Below are positions 41,192 to 52,761 of a stretch of DNA of 64,000 bases, piece by piece. The notes beneath the pieces were generated by a model. That model saw only the letters and a program-made list of their open reading frames with translations, ran no database searches and was not told the origin of the DNA. A program made the position numbers and the translations under genes. The DNA is taken from positions 99,558 to 163,557 of the forward strand of contig QZLH01000020.1 of assembly GCA_003833135.1 (NCBI GenBank). Reading direction: 5' to 3'. The stretch is from Oehlia diaphana (taxonomy: Eukaryota; Glomeromycota; Glomeromycetes; Glomerales; Glomeraceae). Every line of letters starts with the position of its first letter. The first letter of the stretch is position 1.

Positions 41192-41654
41192 AATATTTGT
41201 AAAACAAAATAAATTATTTTCACTCCTTTATTTTTAAAACTAATATGTTTTTTACTTTACCTTCTTCAAATTCATTTAAAGGAATATTAATAGCATATGG
41301 AATATGACCACCAATTAATTCAAAAGGTTCACGAACATCAATAATGCAAACATTTTTTTGTTTTCCTTTATTTTTTTCATTCAATAATTGTTGTAATTCA
41401 TCATAACTAACATTATTATTATTATTGAAAGAAATTGAAGAATCCGAATAATATCTTAAATGAGAAACGTTTCGAACATTATTTATTATACTCACAAATA
41501 TAGTACTAAACGATTTATAACTTAAAACTTTATTTTGAAAAAAATAAGTCGACTTCAAGTTGTAGCTAAATGGTTGTAGTAAATTATTTGAAGAATTACG
41601 AAATTTATTTTGAATAAGTAATAAAGGAATTTTGTCAAAGATCCGTTTGGCCAT
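40823..41654 (-). CDS. Single-domain rhodanese, probably mitochondrial
   Basis: A thiosulfate sulfurtransferase-like enzyme that would carry sulfur on a catalytic cysteine. Four exons (41261-41654, 41086-41153, 40945-41018, 40823-40880) sum to 197 residues. The first 80 residues are rich in Arg, Lys, Ser and Asn with few acidic residues (MAKRIFDKIPLLLIQNKFRN), typical of a mitochondrial presequence. The rhodanese domain follows with IIDVREPFELIGGHIPYAIN, the active-site loop YCKAGQRS with the Cys present, and ARNYPGSWLEF. The protein is the size of TSTD1-like single-domain members. A broken copy of its first exon lies about 4 kb away at 45460-45603. Its physiological sulfur donor and acceptor cannot be told. 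Confidence 0.9.
41155..41194. repeat. T-run/A-run inverted repeat inside a rhodanese intron
   Basis: About 18 T followed directly by about 21 A lie in the first intron of the rhodanese gene, next to the 3' splice site. Similar T-then-A blocks occur in the seventh intron of PSO2 (about 15336-15355) and at 22997-23013. Length is likely to vary between strains and sequence reads. Confidence 0.75.
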
Positions 41655-42838
41655 TTTTTTTAAAAAAAAATTAAATTGAATTTTCTTATAAATAAAATAA
41701 AGATGATCTACAAAGCAAATTAATTATAAACTAGCCACGGACTGGTATTTCATTCTACATAGTACCGAGGCTATCTACTAATTTCACTTACTGAGTTGCG
41801 TAAGAGTAACAACAAATAATCCAGGCGTTATTTATAAAATTAGATCTTTAATTCTGAATGGATACAAAAAGTCAATCTATTAATTAAAGTCTGATGATGA
41901 TTCAATTGATAATGATAGTGTTACGATATTTGCCCAATTAGAATTAGACAATTTGATTTAATGTATATAATAAATTTTTTTTTTTTGATTATCATAGATA
42001 TTGATATAAATTCTACTCCAATTCTGACCCAATTTTCTTAATCTATATTTTATAGTATATCATGACGAAGGAAAATTTGTTTATATTAATTTAACTTATT
42101 ATTGGATTGATGTTAAAACTGATTTTTAATGAATTTATATTTTTTTATATATTATTAATATTTAATAAATAAATATGATTGATTATTATTTCTAGAATTT
42201 TAATTTTTTATCTTAGCATACATTAGATCAATAGCTATTTTAATTTTATCATCATCAGTGTCAGGGTACGCAACGCTACCATTATGTTTGATAATTAAGT
42301 GTTGGCTTAGCGCATAAGGGGAACCAAATTTCGAACGATTGGACGATTACAAATTGGTAAATAAAAAGAAGGCCAACGTGATTATTTAGTCACCCTTGCA
42401 CTTACAAAGCGGTCTTTGTTTAATGTGTTGACGTAAATGCTCTGCAAAATACAATAATAATTATTATTTCTATAATGGATTATAAAGGTCCACCTATTCC
42501 TATGTAGATTCGACGGAGCTAGCAAAGCCAAAAAATAATTGTCATATTTTTATACCTTCTAATTCAATAATACTTCTTTGAAATTAACCTTTCCATGGAC
42601 ATATATAATTTTGGTTTGCTTGAGTTGATTTATCGCAAGAATTGATATCATTTTGAACGATATGATTTCTAAGTTTCTCCTTGGTTTCAAAGTGTTGTGG
42701 ATCCGAATGAGTACCTAACCATTTACAGACGAAGGCATACTTTTAGACATATAATATAGACAGGTTCGGTTAAAATTAAACGGTGATTCATATGGGCGGA
42801 TTTGCAAATGTATCATTCTTAACCCACCACGCATATAA
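41655..42838. other. Intergenic DNA with short coding-like scraps
   Basis: Three short open segments follow each other on the plus strand: SDDDSIDNDSVTIFAQLEL (about 41890-41960), DIDINSTPILTQF after a TAG-type acceptor (about 41996-42041) and YHDEGKFVYINLTYYWIDV after another (about 42057-42128). They may be exons of a lost gene. No family recognised. The remainder shows no gene. Confidence 0.3.
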
Positions 42839-42859
42839 GGGGGGGGGGGGGGGGGGGGG
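42839..42859. repeat. Poly-G tract, 21 bases
   Basis: An uninterrupted run of 21 G in otherwise AT-rich DNA. It is likely to be length-polymorphic, able to form G-quadruplex structures, and prone to sequencing error. Confidence 0.9.
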
Positions 42860-42929
42860 TCAAGATGATGCCACCAGAAGGGTCAAGTCCGATACTTTTG
42901 CGATCCGCCCATATTGATTGATGTGAAAC

Positions 42930-43110
42930 CGATATACATAAAGAAATTCGACGGAACCTCAATCTTGATATATTCGGGATTGAGGTCTGGAACGGATTGT
43001 CATAACGTATAATTAATTTGCCCCGATATAACGGAATTCTTGATATAACGGATTTTTGATAAATTTTACTAATGGAACGGATGGTTCCATTATAACGGCT
43101 CACGTATTAT
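42930..43110. mobile_element. Relic of a pogo/Tc1-like transposon end
   Basis: Contains GGAACCTCAATCTTGATATA, repeats of GATATAACGGA (CGATATAACGG, TGATATAACGG) and, inverted, GGTTCCATTATAACGG. Words of the type GGAACCTCGATATAACGG are usual in terminal repeats of pogo/Tigger-like elements. No transposase coding remains here and no target duplication can be assigned. Confidence 0.45.
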
Positions 43111-43272
43111 ATTATTAGTTCCTGTTTAAGAAACTAGTTGTTAACACTAATAGTAGATAACAGATACGTGATGGCGCAAAAATGAATATTTTAAAGTTCA
43201 AGGATTTCAGTTACAGTTGTTTTAGGGAAAAAGTATCGGTACATTGAATTATCAGATTATCAGATTAGCGGA

Positions 43273-43858
43273 CAGTCAGACCTTGATATCGATGCTTCTA
43301 ATTGGAAAATATCAATACATTGAATATATTACGAGTAACTCATAATGCGAAGCAAATGCCACCCGATTAATGGAAAATAATCAAATTTCGGCAAAATAAA
43401 CCGCAAGAGTTCAAATTAAAACTTTTTACTTGGGCCAACTTTATAGTGCTGGCCAGAATTAATACTAGTGTAGCTAAAATATCGATACATCTTAATATAT
43501 GTTACTATAAAGGACCGAGAAAAAGGATAATATAGTTATTGAGTATGATATATACCTCCGATGGTGTAAAGTATAGTGTAAAAAAACTATACTGTATAGA
43601 TAAAAGCTATACTATATAAAATAAAAACTATACTGTATAGATAAAAAATTATAATGTATGGATAAAAACTATACTGTATAGATATTTGTCAACTATACTA
43701 TACAACATCGGAGGTATATATCATACTCAATATCGTTTAACCGGAGAAGAAGTATACGTTACATCGCTACAACGCGGCTTTTTTATTATACGTGGAACAG
43801 GACAATGAAAATTTACCGGTACAGGAAATTAGGGGATCGGTACATAGAGGTTTGACTG
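43273..43858. mobile_element. Older TIR element hosting a nested MITE
   Basis: The left end reads CAGTCAGACCTTGATATCGA and the right end, read on the minus strand, CAGTCAAACCTCTATGTACC. Both share a CAGTCARACCT start typical of pogo/Tc1-like terminal repeats. The right side is followed by TA; the left is not preceded by it. The interior is non-coding apart from the 192-bp MITE at 43539-43730. Without the insert the element would be about 390 bp. Ends are degenerate, so this is a likely but not certain call. Confidence 0.45.
43539..43730. mobile_element. TA-flanked MITE (192 bp) with perfect 25-bp inverted ends
   Basis: Positions 43539-43563 (starting TTGAGTATGATATATACC) are repeated exactly, inverted, at 43706-43730 (ending ATATATCATACTCAA). 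TA lies on both sides (43537-43538 and 43731-43732), fitting a Tc1/mariner-like or other TA-targeting transposase. The interior is made of four or five imperfect direct copies of a unit built on AACTATACTGTATAGATAAA. No coding capacity. Perfect ends suggest that it moved fairly recently. Confidence 0.85.
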
Positions 43859-44584
43859 TATAGTAAATATAAGATTACGAAGCAATATCAAAAATTATCT
43901 CAAGTGCGATTCCATAATAGTATTGGGTATGTACATTTTTTTACAGTTAATATATAGCCTAGTAAGAATATCAACCATACTATACTATATTTGCAACGGA
44001 ATTCTCATATTCTTGACCTGTTGTTGAATTTATTAATCTTGTATGCAGTCTATTATTTATCAATTGAATCCGATTTTTATCGTTATATTATTATCTACTA
44101 CGATGTATGATCACTATGTTATAATTTATGGTGAGATGATAATGTCCTTCAAGCATTCCTTCGGGATGTAATTGATTTGGAATTAGGTCTTTTAGACATT
44201 TTTTATCCATAATGTCCTTTTAATAACCGGTGTACTACTTTGGTATATATAGCAGAAGTCAAACTACAATTGATTGTCAGATGTGAGAAAATAAGCCAAC
44301 TGTGACCCGGGTCACGATCTCGTAGTTGGGCAAATTTCAAATAAACTCTACTGCGTGTTAATTTTCAACCCAGTTTTGAAGGAAATACCCTTCAGTTACT
44401 TTGTTAAAGAAACACCTTTGATGATAAAATCTTTCAGAAAAAAAATAGTCATACGGGAGTTAAGAAATAATGTTACAATACAGAATAAAATCTATCCGTA
44501 ATCTACGAAGATAAATAATTTTTGTCCAAAGTTATTTCAAATACATACTACCTAATTCAACAATAAGAAATCCATAGACTGTTA

Positions 44585-44860
44585 TCATTTTGTTTTGGGT
44601 GAGAACTTCATAGCGTACGAATAGATATTCATGAGATGCACTGTGTGTTTCTTCATTAACTCGGTACTTTCTCGTATTTTATTCACTTTGCTAGTCATTT
44701 TAAAGTTAGAACATTGAGGTGTAATCATTATCTTAATTTTTCGTAGAATTTCTTCTCGATATTTCATCCAACTCATTCGATTTTTTCTTTTGGTAATACA
44801 TTTGGACAAAATGGAATATAATTTTTATCGTTAATACTATGTTTAGCAGATCATATCATT
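44585..44860 (-). pseudogene. Decayed HMG-box (MATA-HMG-like) fragment
   Basis: On the minus strand a frame reads KRKNRMSWMKYREEILRKIK, PQCSNFKMTSKVNKI, ESTELMKKHTVHLM and YAMKFSPKTK before a stop. The order of a basic N-terminus, W/Y-R helix 1, PQ.SN, S-K-..KI helix 2 and a final Y..KFSPK resembles HMG boxes that are numerous in Rhizophagus. Just upstream, in another frame, YIPFCPNVLPKEKI resembles the usual PFPP lead-in, so a frameshift separates the two. The reading has no ATG start. I infer a broken gene copy. Confidence 0.45.
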
Positions 44861-44969
44861 GCCATTAAATAAAAGCGCATTTCCTGCAGGCAATTAGGAC
44901 ATCACTAAAAACATTTTGCATTGTGGCCGTATGGTATGTTCAATCTAGACTTTAGCCTATTGCAAATAA

Positions 44970-45310
44970 TTCTATGTGGCGGTGCCGACAAAACTCACAG
45001 AGACGGCATCACAACAAGAATCAGAAGATCATTTCGAAGAGAACTACCGAGTAAAGATAATTTTTCGTTCCTAAATCGGATTTGCTAAAACAGATTTGAT
45101 AGATTTATCGAGCATGTTGTATCCTATCCGAAATCAAGAGACGCATTTCACAACTTAACGAGTATTTGTTAGACCCATGATTATACTCGTATTTCATCCA
45201 CCAGTATTAATCCCATATTTCGTGTTTTACAAGGGATGAATTGGTTCACCAGGAGGCAAGACTCATTACTGAACATCTTGCCGTGAGACGCAATCTTACC
45301 CATGAGTTAT
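44970..45310 (+). pseudogene. Coding-like remnant, family unknown
   Basis: Composition is less AT-rich than its surroundings. One frame reads AVPTKLTETASQQESEDHFE, then ENYRVKIIFRS to a stop near 45073. A second, about 45235-45328, reads DELVHQEARLITEHLAVRRN, then LTHELYSVVNR to a stop. Both look protein-like, but no splice pair joins them. A decayed gene or transposon ORF is the likely origin. Confidence 0.25.
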
Positions 45311-45459
45311 ATTCAGTAGTCAACAGATGACAAAAATAATTCAATAACAGTTATAGTAATTTAATATCGAAATTGAGGGATATGTATATTAGTTTTTTAG
45401 TGGACAAATAATAATTTATGATTTTAGTATCAAACAGAGATTACATGCGTACTTATTTA

Positions 45460-45603
45460 ATGAAAGTACTAAACAACTTAAAACTTTATTTTGAAATATA
45501 AGTTGATTTCGAAATGGTTGTACTGTAATTAATTATTTGAAGAATTACGAAATTTATTTTGAATAAGTAAAAAAGAATTTTGTCCAAAGATTCGTTTGGA
45601 CAT
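45460..45603 (-). pseudogene. Truncated copy of the rhodanese first exon
   Basis: The minus strand from 45603 matches the start of the rhodanese gene at 41654: MSKRIFGQNSFLLIQNKFRN against MAKRIFDKIPLLLIQNKFRN, then a stop codon after about 24 codons. Nucleotide similarity continues past the stop to about 45460 (shared CTTAAAACTTTATTTTGAAA and GAAGAATTACGAAATTTATT blocks), with indels. Only the presequence part is present and no rhodanese domain follows. It is a partial duplication that has since decayed. Confidence 0.75.
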
Positions 45604-45967
45604 TTTTTTTTAGACTGAAACAAAATCACAAATAAACTTTGATATCAAATACGTTATTCTTTTTAATCGCTAACCTAATTTTTTTATCTTTTTCCTTTCT
45701 CCATTCCCAGATTAAAACGTGTACTGCACAATAGTAATGTGAAAGACAAAAATTGCTTATTTAATTGGACTTATTTGAGTTCATTTTATTAAACGGTCCG
45801 AGAAAATATTGTTCGTAAACCAAACGCCATAATATATCATTGAATAGCTTACATCCTATATTATTCGTTAAGAAACAAGAAACTCCTTTATTAAAAGTGA
45901 ATAATAAAAAGAAAATTTTTATTGACTAAAAAATTCATCTCCAAACAAATCCATTTATATATCAATA

Positions 45968-48900
45968 TTATAGGGATGATGATAAAGTAGTATTATTACT
46001 ACTACATTTTATAACTTCCAATATTAAATTTAACCAATCTTCTTGTTCTTTTTCTAAATCTTTTGTTGGATAATCAATTTTATATTTCAATATTTTATTC
46101 TAAATAGATAATAATAGAAAAAATAATTAATGTTTAAATTCAAAAAAAAAAAATTTCTCTTTTGTAAACTTACCAACTGATGTCTCAAGTATTTTAATAT
46201 CGTAGAAGTTTTACCGGGACATTGTAATACAATCCATTTATCAATAATTACCATTTTATGTTCATGCTATTAAATTAATATAAAAAAAGTATTAAAAAAT
46301 TTATATTATTACTAGATAATAATTATTAGAACCTACCTTTATCTCAATATCTCTTCCAAATAAAACCAAATTTACAACATCAACTTTACTAACGTCTCTA
46401 ATATATAATTTGGTAGTTTGTATTAAAGTATTATAAATAAACCAGCTCCTTTCCTTGGCTTGGCTTTTCAAATCGTGTTTAAATACAATTGAAGATGGAT
46501 GAATAAAAACATTTTTTGGATTAACCTTTATTATTCCACTACTACCGCTGGTTAAAATGCCACTATCCATTACAGTAAAATATTGATTTTTTAAAGGTTC
46601 TAGATAAATAATTTTTGGATATAACCCTGCTAAAATCGTTGCGTTAATTATAGCATATGAATTACTATTTTGATTATAGTATGGTGGAATAGCACAAAGT
46701 AATCGAGATTTTTGAAATCTATATCTAAAATTAAAAAAAAAATATTAAATATGTTTTTAATTTGTAAATTATCAATTTTATCTTACCTGCTTAAATAATT
46801 TTTACTTGACTCATCAATTTTAACAAATCCAATATTAACCAATAATTCTAAAAATTGCTTTTTAATATCTTCAATCATTAATAAATTTTGTAAACTTAAA
46901 AAATTGTTTTCGCAAAATCTTCTCACAGTCTCCCATCCTTTACCTCCTTTATTTATAACTTCTTTTTCATACAACTCTTTCCATAAAATATATCCTTTAT
47001 ACATTGTTAATAAATCTGATTCGCCTTCTTTAAATTTATTTTTAATAACAATTTCAGCTTCAGATTCTCTACCAAATGGTATTAAAAATGGTGATTTATA
47101 ATTAAGTATTGCAGATATTGTTAATATTGGATCAAGGCATTTAAATATTGACCCAAATAATATCATTTTTCCAAGATGTACATCTACTGGTATATGTGAT
47201 AAATGTATTCCTAATGGTGTTAATTCTTCTTCTGCTGTTATTGCTTGAACCTATAAAAGAAAAAGAAGTTTAATATTTTTTAAATTTTTCAAAAAAAAAG
47301 ATAAAATTAACCGAATACCTCTCGTAACGTAATTATAGCATTTTTAATAGATTGAGGTAATGGAACATCCAATGCCATACTTAATACTTGCTCAATATTA
47401 CCTAATTCGCAAATTTTAATTTTAAGACACAATTCTTGTAATGGTAATCTTAAAATTTCTGGCAATTCATGTTCATTCATCTGTATATAATAGATTATTA
47501 AATTAAACTCCTTTATTAAAAATATTTAAAACATAAGATATTACCTCACGTTCATATTTCCATTTTGTAAATAAATGAAAACAAATTCCTTCTCTTATTC
47601 TTCCAGCTCTTCCTTTCCTTTGTTTAGCATTAGCTTTTGATATAAACATTTCTTGTAAATTTGTAATTTTCTTTCTTTCATTATATCTAATAAAAAATTA
47701 GGTATAATAATTAATTAATATAAATAATCCATCTTCTTAATTTTAAATCTTACCTTATCTGATTAACTTTTCCTGTATCAACAACAATAGTAACATCGGG
47801 TATTGTAATTCCAGTTTCTGCTATATTAGTTGCCAAAACAATTTTTCTAATACCTTTTGGTGGTATATCAAATACTAAGTTTTGATCTTCTGAACTTATA
47901 GTACTATGTAAAGGATATACTAGGAATTTTGTTGTATCACTAAAATTAATATCTGATAAAATTTGATCATTTAATCTTCTTATTTCTGCCATTCCAGGTA
48001 AGAATATCAATATAGCTCCATCTTCGGGTATATTATTTTTTTGTTTTGCTACAGGATTATTACAAATGTAATTCAAAAGAGATATTATGAGGTCATAATT
48101 TATACATGTTTCATCAATACGTGATAAAGCTAACTGAGTTTTCTTAGAATATTGTTCAAGATATTCTTGAGGAATATCTAAATCATATGAACTGTCTATA
48201 TCCTCCTCATACTGTAATCTAATATTATGTGATGTTTGTCCTTTTCCTGTTATTGTAATAGTTCCTTCATCTATTGTGCAATACATTAAAAAAGACAAAA
48301 CGAAATTAATAAAAAAGTAATTTAAGATTAAAAAATATAACACTCTACCTCTAATTTGTCTGTGAACCTTCCTTGCAAATTCATCATCTGCTTCAATCAT
48401 ATAATCTATTATAATAAAAATAAAGATTAAATCTAAAATCTTTAATATGAAAATTAGCATAATTTACAAACCAAATTTACCTGTTTCTTCAATAACATCT
48501 TCAAGAAATTTAACTTCGACGGGGAAAATTTTACCAGGTATTTCAATTATAGGACAATGGTCAAAATATCGAGAAATTTTTGATGCTTCAATTGTTGCAC
48601 TCATTAATATAACTCTTTTTTTTTTAACAAAAGTTATTAATATAAAATATTAGTGTATTCAATTATTAACAATATTGATAAATAAAACTTACTTTAAATC
48701 ACTCCTCCTTTCAAATATTTTCTTCAAAATAATCATCAGAAAATCCGATTCCAAACTTCTTTCATGTACTTCATCAATAATCACATGACTAACATCCTTT
48801 AATAATTTATCACTCTCTAATCTTCTCAATAATATACCCTAAAAACAAACAAATAAATAAATAAATCAAAGTGATCAAATAATATATACATAAGGCATAT

Positions 48901-51853
48901 ACACGAATCAAAAATTTACTAACATAAGTACAAAATGTTAAAATATTTCCTCTAGCAACTTTTGACTCCAATCTAATTTGATATCCAACTAATGCTTTAG
49001 AAGTTCCAATAGTTCTTGGTAAATCACCTATTTCAGCAGAAACTCTATACGCTATTGAAATTGCTGAAATCCTTCGGGGCTAATTAAACAAAAAAATTTT
49101 TTTAACAAATTGAAATAAAATAAAATTATAAACCAAAGAAATAAACACACCTGAGTACAAATAACATTGCATTTATCACCATATCCATTCATTAACATAT
49201 CTTCTGTTATAAATTGGGGTATTTGTGTACTTTTACCGCTATTAAATTAAATTTCAATATTATATTAACAAACAAAAAAATCTAAAAGTATCATGCAATT
49301 TGATTTAGAAATTCTATATACCATCCAGTTTCTCCAGATATAATAACAACTTGATTTTTATTCAATTTCTCCAAAAACTGATCTTTATATGAATATATTG
49401 GTAGCTGCTTTCTTTTTTCCTATTAATTAATTCAGGAAGTTGTGCCGTTTTTAATATTTACTTAATATGTCCAAGAATTTGACAAAATAATTTACTTACT
49501 AGCATATCCATGTATGTTTTATTTTTTTGTCTATTCAAGAAAGCTTTTTTCATGGCTTCGCCCTCGCTACTAGTTTTGTTCACAATATTATAGTGTTTTA
49601 TACTAGACTTATCTTCTTTATAAATTTGTTCTTGATCTAACTCATCGGAGATTTTAGATTTTTCTTCAATCTAATAAAGAAAGAAATGAATATATAGCTC
49701 GCGAATAAAAAAAAAGTGTTTTACAATGTTACGACTCACAATATTCTCTTTCTTTTTTTCCTCTATAACATCTATCAATAACTTTATCCTCTCCTGTTCT
49801 TCGGCTAATTTAATTTTATTCTCGGAAGACTTTTTTTCTTCCGTCAATTCTAACCATAACTCTCTAAAAAAAGTGGGGAATGTAAGATATATCGGAAGAT
49901 CTGTCAATTCAAATAATGCTAAAGTAGCAACATAGCTCTCCGCTTCTATTTTTTTTCGACATGCAACATTCCCCATATTCCATTCTTTGTCTTGTCCTTT
50001 CTTTTCATTACTCCACCGAATTTTCAAAGAACACTTATAATGGCTTCCACCGCGATCTACATCAAAACTGATTTTAACTTTATCATCTTTTTTTCGACAA
50101 AATTCATTTAATTGCTCTTTCGGTAATTTTCCGGTAAATGTTTTAGGAATCATTTCTCTCATTATTATTGTTGACGAAACATTAGATTCGCTAGAAGTAG
50201 TTGAGTCATCGGGAACATTATCTAATAATCCACCAAACAAATCATCATCATCATCATCATTTATTTTTTCCATAATATCCTTTTTCTGATCACCCTCAAC
50301 TTGTTTATTCTCATCAATTTGAATAGTTTTATCTTGTTCTTTACCATCTTCGATTTCATCACCTAAAATTTCTTTTACTTCCTTTTCTAAATCTTTATAT
50401 TTCATTAAATTTTTAAATTCCATTTCAGCTTCATCACTATTAAATTCATAAGATCCTAATTCTTCAAAACTCTTAATTTCTTTTTGTAATTCATCGATTC
50501 TTTGATTAACCTGTTCTTGCTTCTCTTGACTACGATTAAATTTCTTTAAAACAGACGAAATTTTATTTTGTAAAACCAATTCACATTTTAATGTAGCATA
50601 TTTTAATGATAAAGATAATGGTTGATAAGTTGTCACAGGTTCAAGCTCTGAATCATCTGATGCCTTAAAATATAATTGAAACAACAATATTTTTTTTGGT
50701 TAAAACATTTAATACAAAAACCAAAATAATTCGAAATTAAATAGAATACATCATTTTCAAGACTGTTCAGAATCCAATCCTTCATGTCCTTTTCAACCAT
50801 ATTAGATCGTTTTGGTTTAGATGTTGATGAAGAATTTTGCACTGGGGATTTTTTTTCCTTTTTTTAAAGAAATAAATGCTAAAATTAATTATTTCATTTC
50901 TTTATGAAAATAAAATATTTTGTTGAAATATAAACCTTAGACACATCTCCTTTCTTTATTGGTGATTGAGATGTTGGTGAAGTGGATCTTGTAACTGAAA
51001 TATTCATTCCTTTGTATAAAAAATAAAAAGTTAATATAAATTTATTTAAATGGTTGAAATATGACCATATTAAAATGAACTACCTTTTTCATAATATATC
51101 TTATCAACGAATCCGGCCGGCAAATCTTCCGAAGATAAATGAATGCACAACTAAATTTCGAAGTAAGTTGACAATTGAATAAAAGAAAATAGAAAATAAT
51201 TAATTATCTTAAACATATTATAATTTACCCAATCTAAGGCAGCCTTAACTTCTGCTCCATTTATATTTCTTAGACATTCTTTGATGTTTTCTTGTGAAAA
51301 ACCAAGACGCAATAAAATTAAATATAGCTTATTTAATGATGAGATTATATGCTCTTGTGACAGATTACTAGTATACAAATTCCTGTATTGATCTAAATAA
51401 TAGAATTAATATTTATTAGAAATAATTTAAATAAAACTTAAAATAACTGTGCTTACCTAATTCGTGATATCCAAATTTTTTAATAAAATTTAATATTTTA
51501 TGCTCGATATTACTATCAAGTTTAAGAACTTGCATTTCATTTCCAAGACTAATTAATTCTTGAGAATCTTTAAAATAAGCATCAACTCTTTTTAAATCTA
51601 AATCTTGATAATTTTCAATTATTGAATTAATATAAGTTTCCTCTTCATTAATATTCTCTTCAACATTATCCACTTTAGTCTGTTCAGAGGAAACAACTAA
51701 CTCGGTTGTTGAAGGTTCAGAAATGGGTGAAGAAACTTGAGATTCTATTTCGTTTTTTAATGTTTCCTTATTTTTTGAGGGTGTACTTGTCGTAGAAAAT
51801 GTTCTTGCTGAGTTTATTTGTTTCTTCTTTTTTGTTTTCGTTTTAGGAGGCAT
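45968..51853 (-). CDS. DHX29: DEAH-box RNA helicase, DHX29-like
   Basis: DHX29 binds the 40S subunit in mammals and helps 43S complexes scan structured 5' leaders. Many exons (about twenty) give a protein near 1,400 residues, from [11 protein letters not shown] at 51853 to the TAA at 45968. The N-terminal half is charged and includes a UBA-like segment ([16 protein letters not shown]) and a dsRBD-like region ([34 protein letters not shown]), also seen in DHX29. Core motifs are [14 protein letters not shown], with the intron inside the P-loop, [37 protein letters not shown] and [14 protein letters not shown]-terminal blocks such as [28 protein letters not shown] and [10 protein letters not shown] follow human DHX29 closely. 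Members of the yeast YLR419W/DHX57 group are the main alternative; the DEVH box and C-terminal blocks favour DHX29. Confidence 0.88.
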
Positions 51854-52761
51854 CTTAACAATTTTAAAGATTAAAAGTGCAAACAAATATGTTTGATCGA
51901 AATCGACCAATAATAAAAAGCTTGTGATCTGTCGATCAAACCCCAGAATAACCAATCATATTTTACAGGCTACTCCATTTTTAAATATATCATAATAATG
52001 ACATAATCGCAGGGCCTAAAAACATTCCTACGGATTTGGTGGCTCCCACCATCTCGCGGCTGATATCTTCGAGAATAATTAACACTAATTACACATTATC
52101 AGTTATCCACGTAAGTTTATTCATATTATTAGTGGATTTTATTAATGTTTGATAATCGTATTTGAATTAGTTGTATTTCTAGTACTTTTATTAAATTTCT
52201 GACTATTTCTTTTATTGTACCAAATTAAGTGATTCATCAAACAGCTTCCAGCTGATATCCAACTTTTTTTTTGAAAAGTGAAAAAAATCTACTGAAAGAA
52301 TAATTAATACTAATTACACATTATCGGTTATCCACGTAAGTTTAATAATATTATTAATGCATTGGTATAATGAGATTTTATTAATAACATTTATTATATC
52401 TATTACTTTTATTAAATTTCTGACTACTTCTTTATTGCGCCAAATAAAGTGATTCATCATATCTTTCTAAACTATTCCTGTGCTTTTTTGTATTTAGTAA
52501 TATAAAAGTGTTGAGTAATTACTAGAAGTAAAGTTGGATGCAAATAAACTTCTAAACGTGCAATGACTAATAAAATAAATTCAATTTCATTTGAAGCATT
52601 CAGAAAGCTTAATTGTTTCAAAAGACATAAAAAGGATTCATTTCCTTCAAGCAGTTTTATAATTTTTATTTCACTCTACATAAATTCCTCTACATAAATT
52701 CCATTACATAAAAATAAAATACATCTTTTACTTTTCAATTAACTTTCTATTAAATCTAACA
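51854..52761. promoter_or_regulatory. Divergent spacer between DHX29 and Argonaute
   Basis: A 908-base gap separates the two start codons. The right half contains the tandem duplication at 52073-52460. The last 80 bases before the Argonaute ATG repeat CTACATAAATTCC-like words (near 52675 and 52690). No gene is seen. Confidence 0.5.
52073..52460. repeat. Tandem duplication upstream of Argonaute, period about 225 bp
   Basis: GAATAATTAA followed by CTAATTACACATTATC, then GGTTATCCACGTAAGTTTA in the second copy (AGTTATCC in the first), starts at 52073 and again at 52298. Both copies also share TTTATTAAATTTCTGACTA and AAGTGATTCATCA at matching distances. Divergence between copies is moderate. Confidence 0.85.

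Noticed and set aside
42819..43103. 94-codon minus-strand frame with a poly-Pro run
   Set aside because: It spans the poly-G tract and transposon-end repeats and shows no protein-like character elsewhere.
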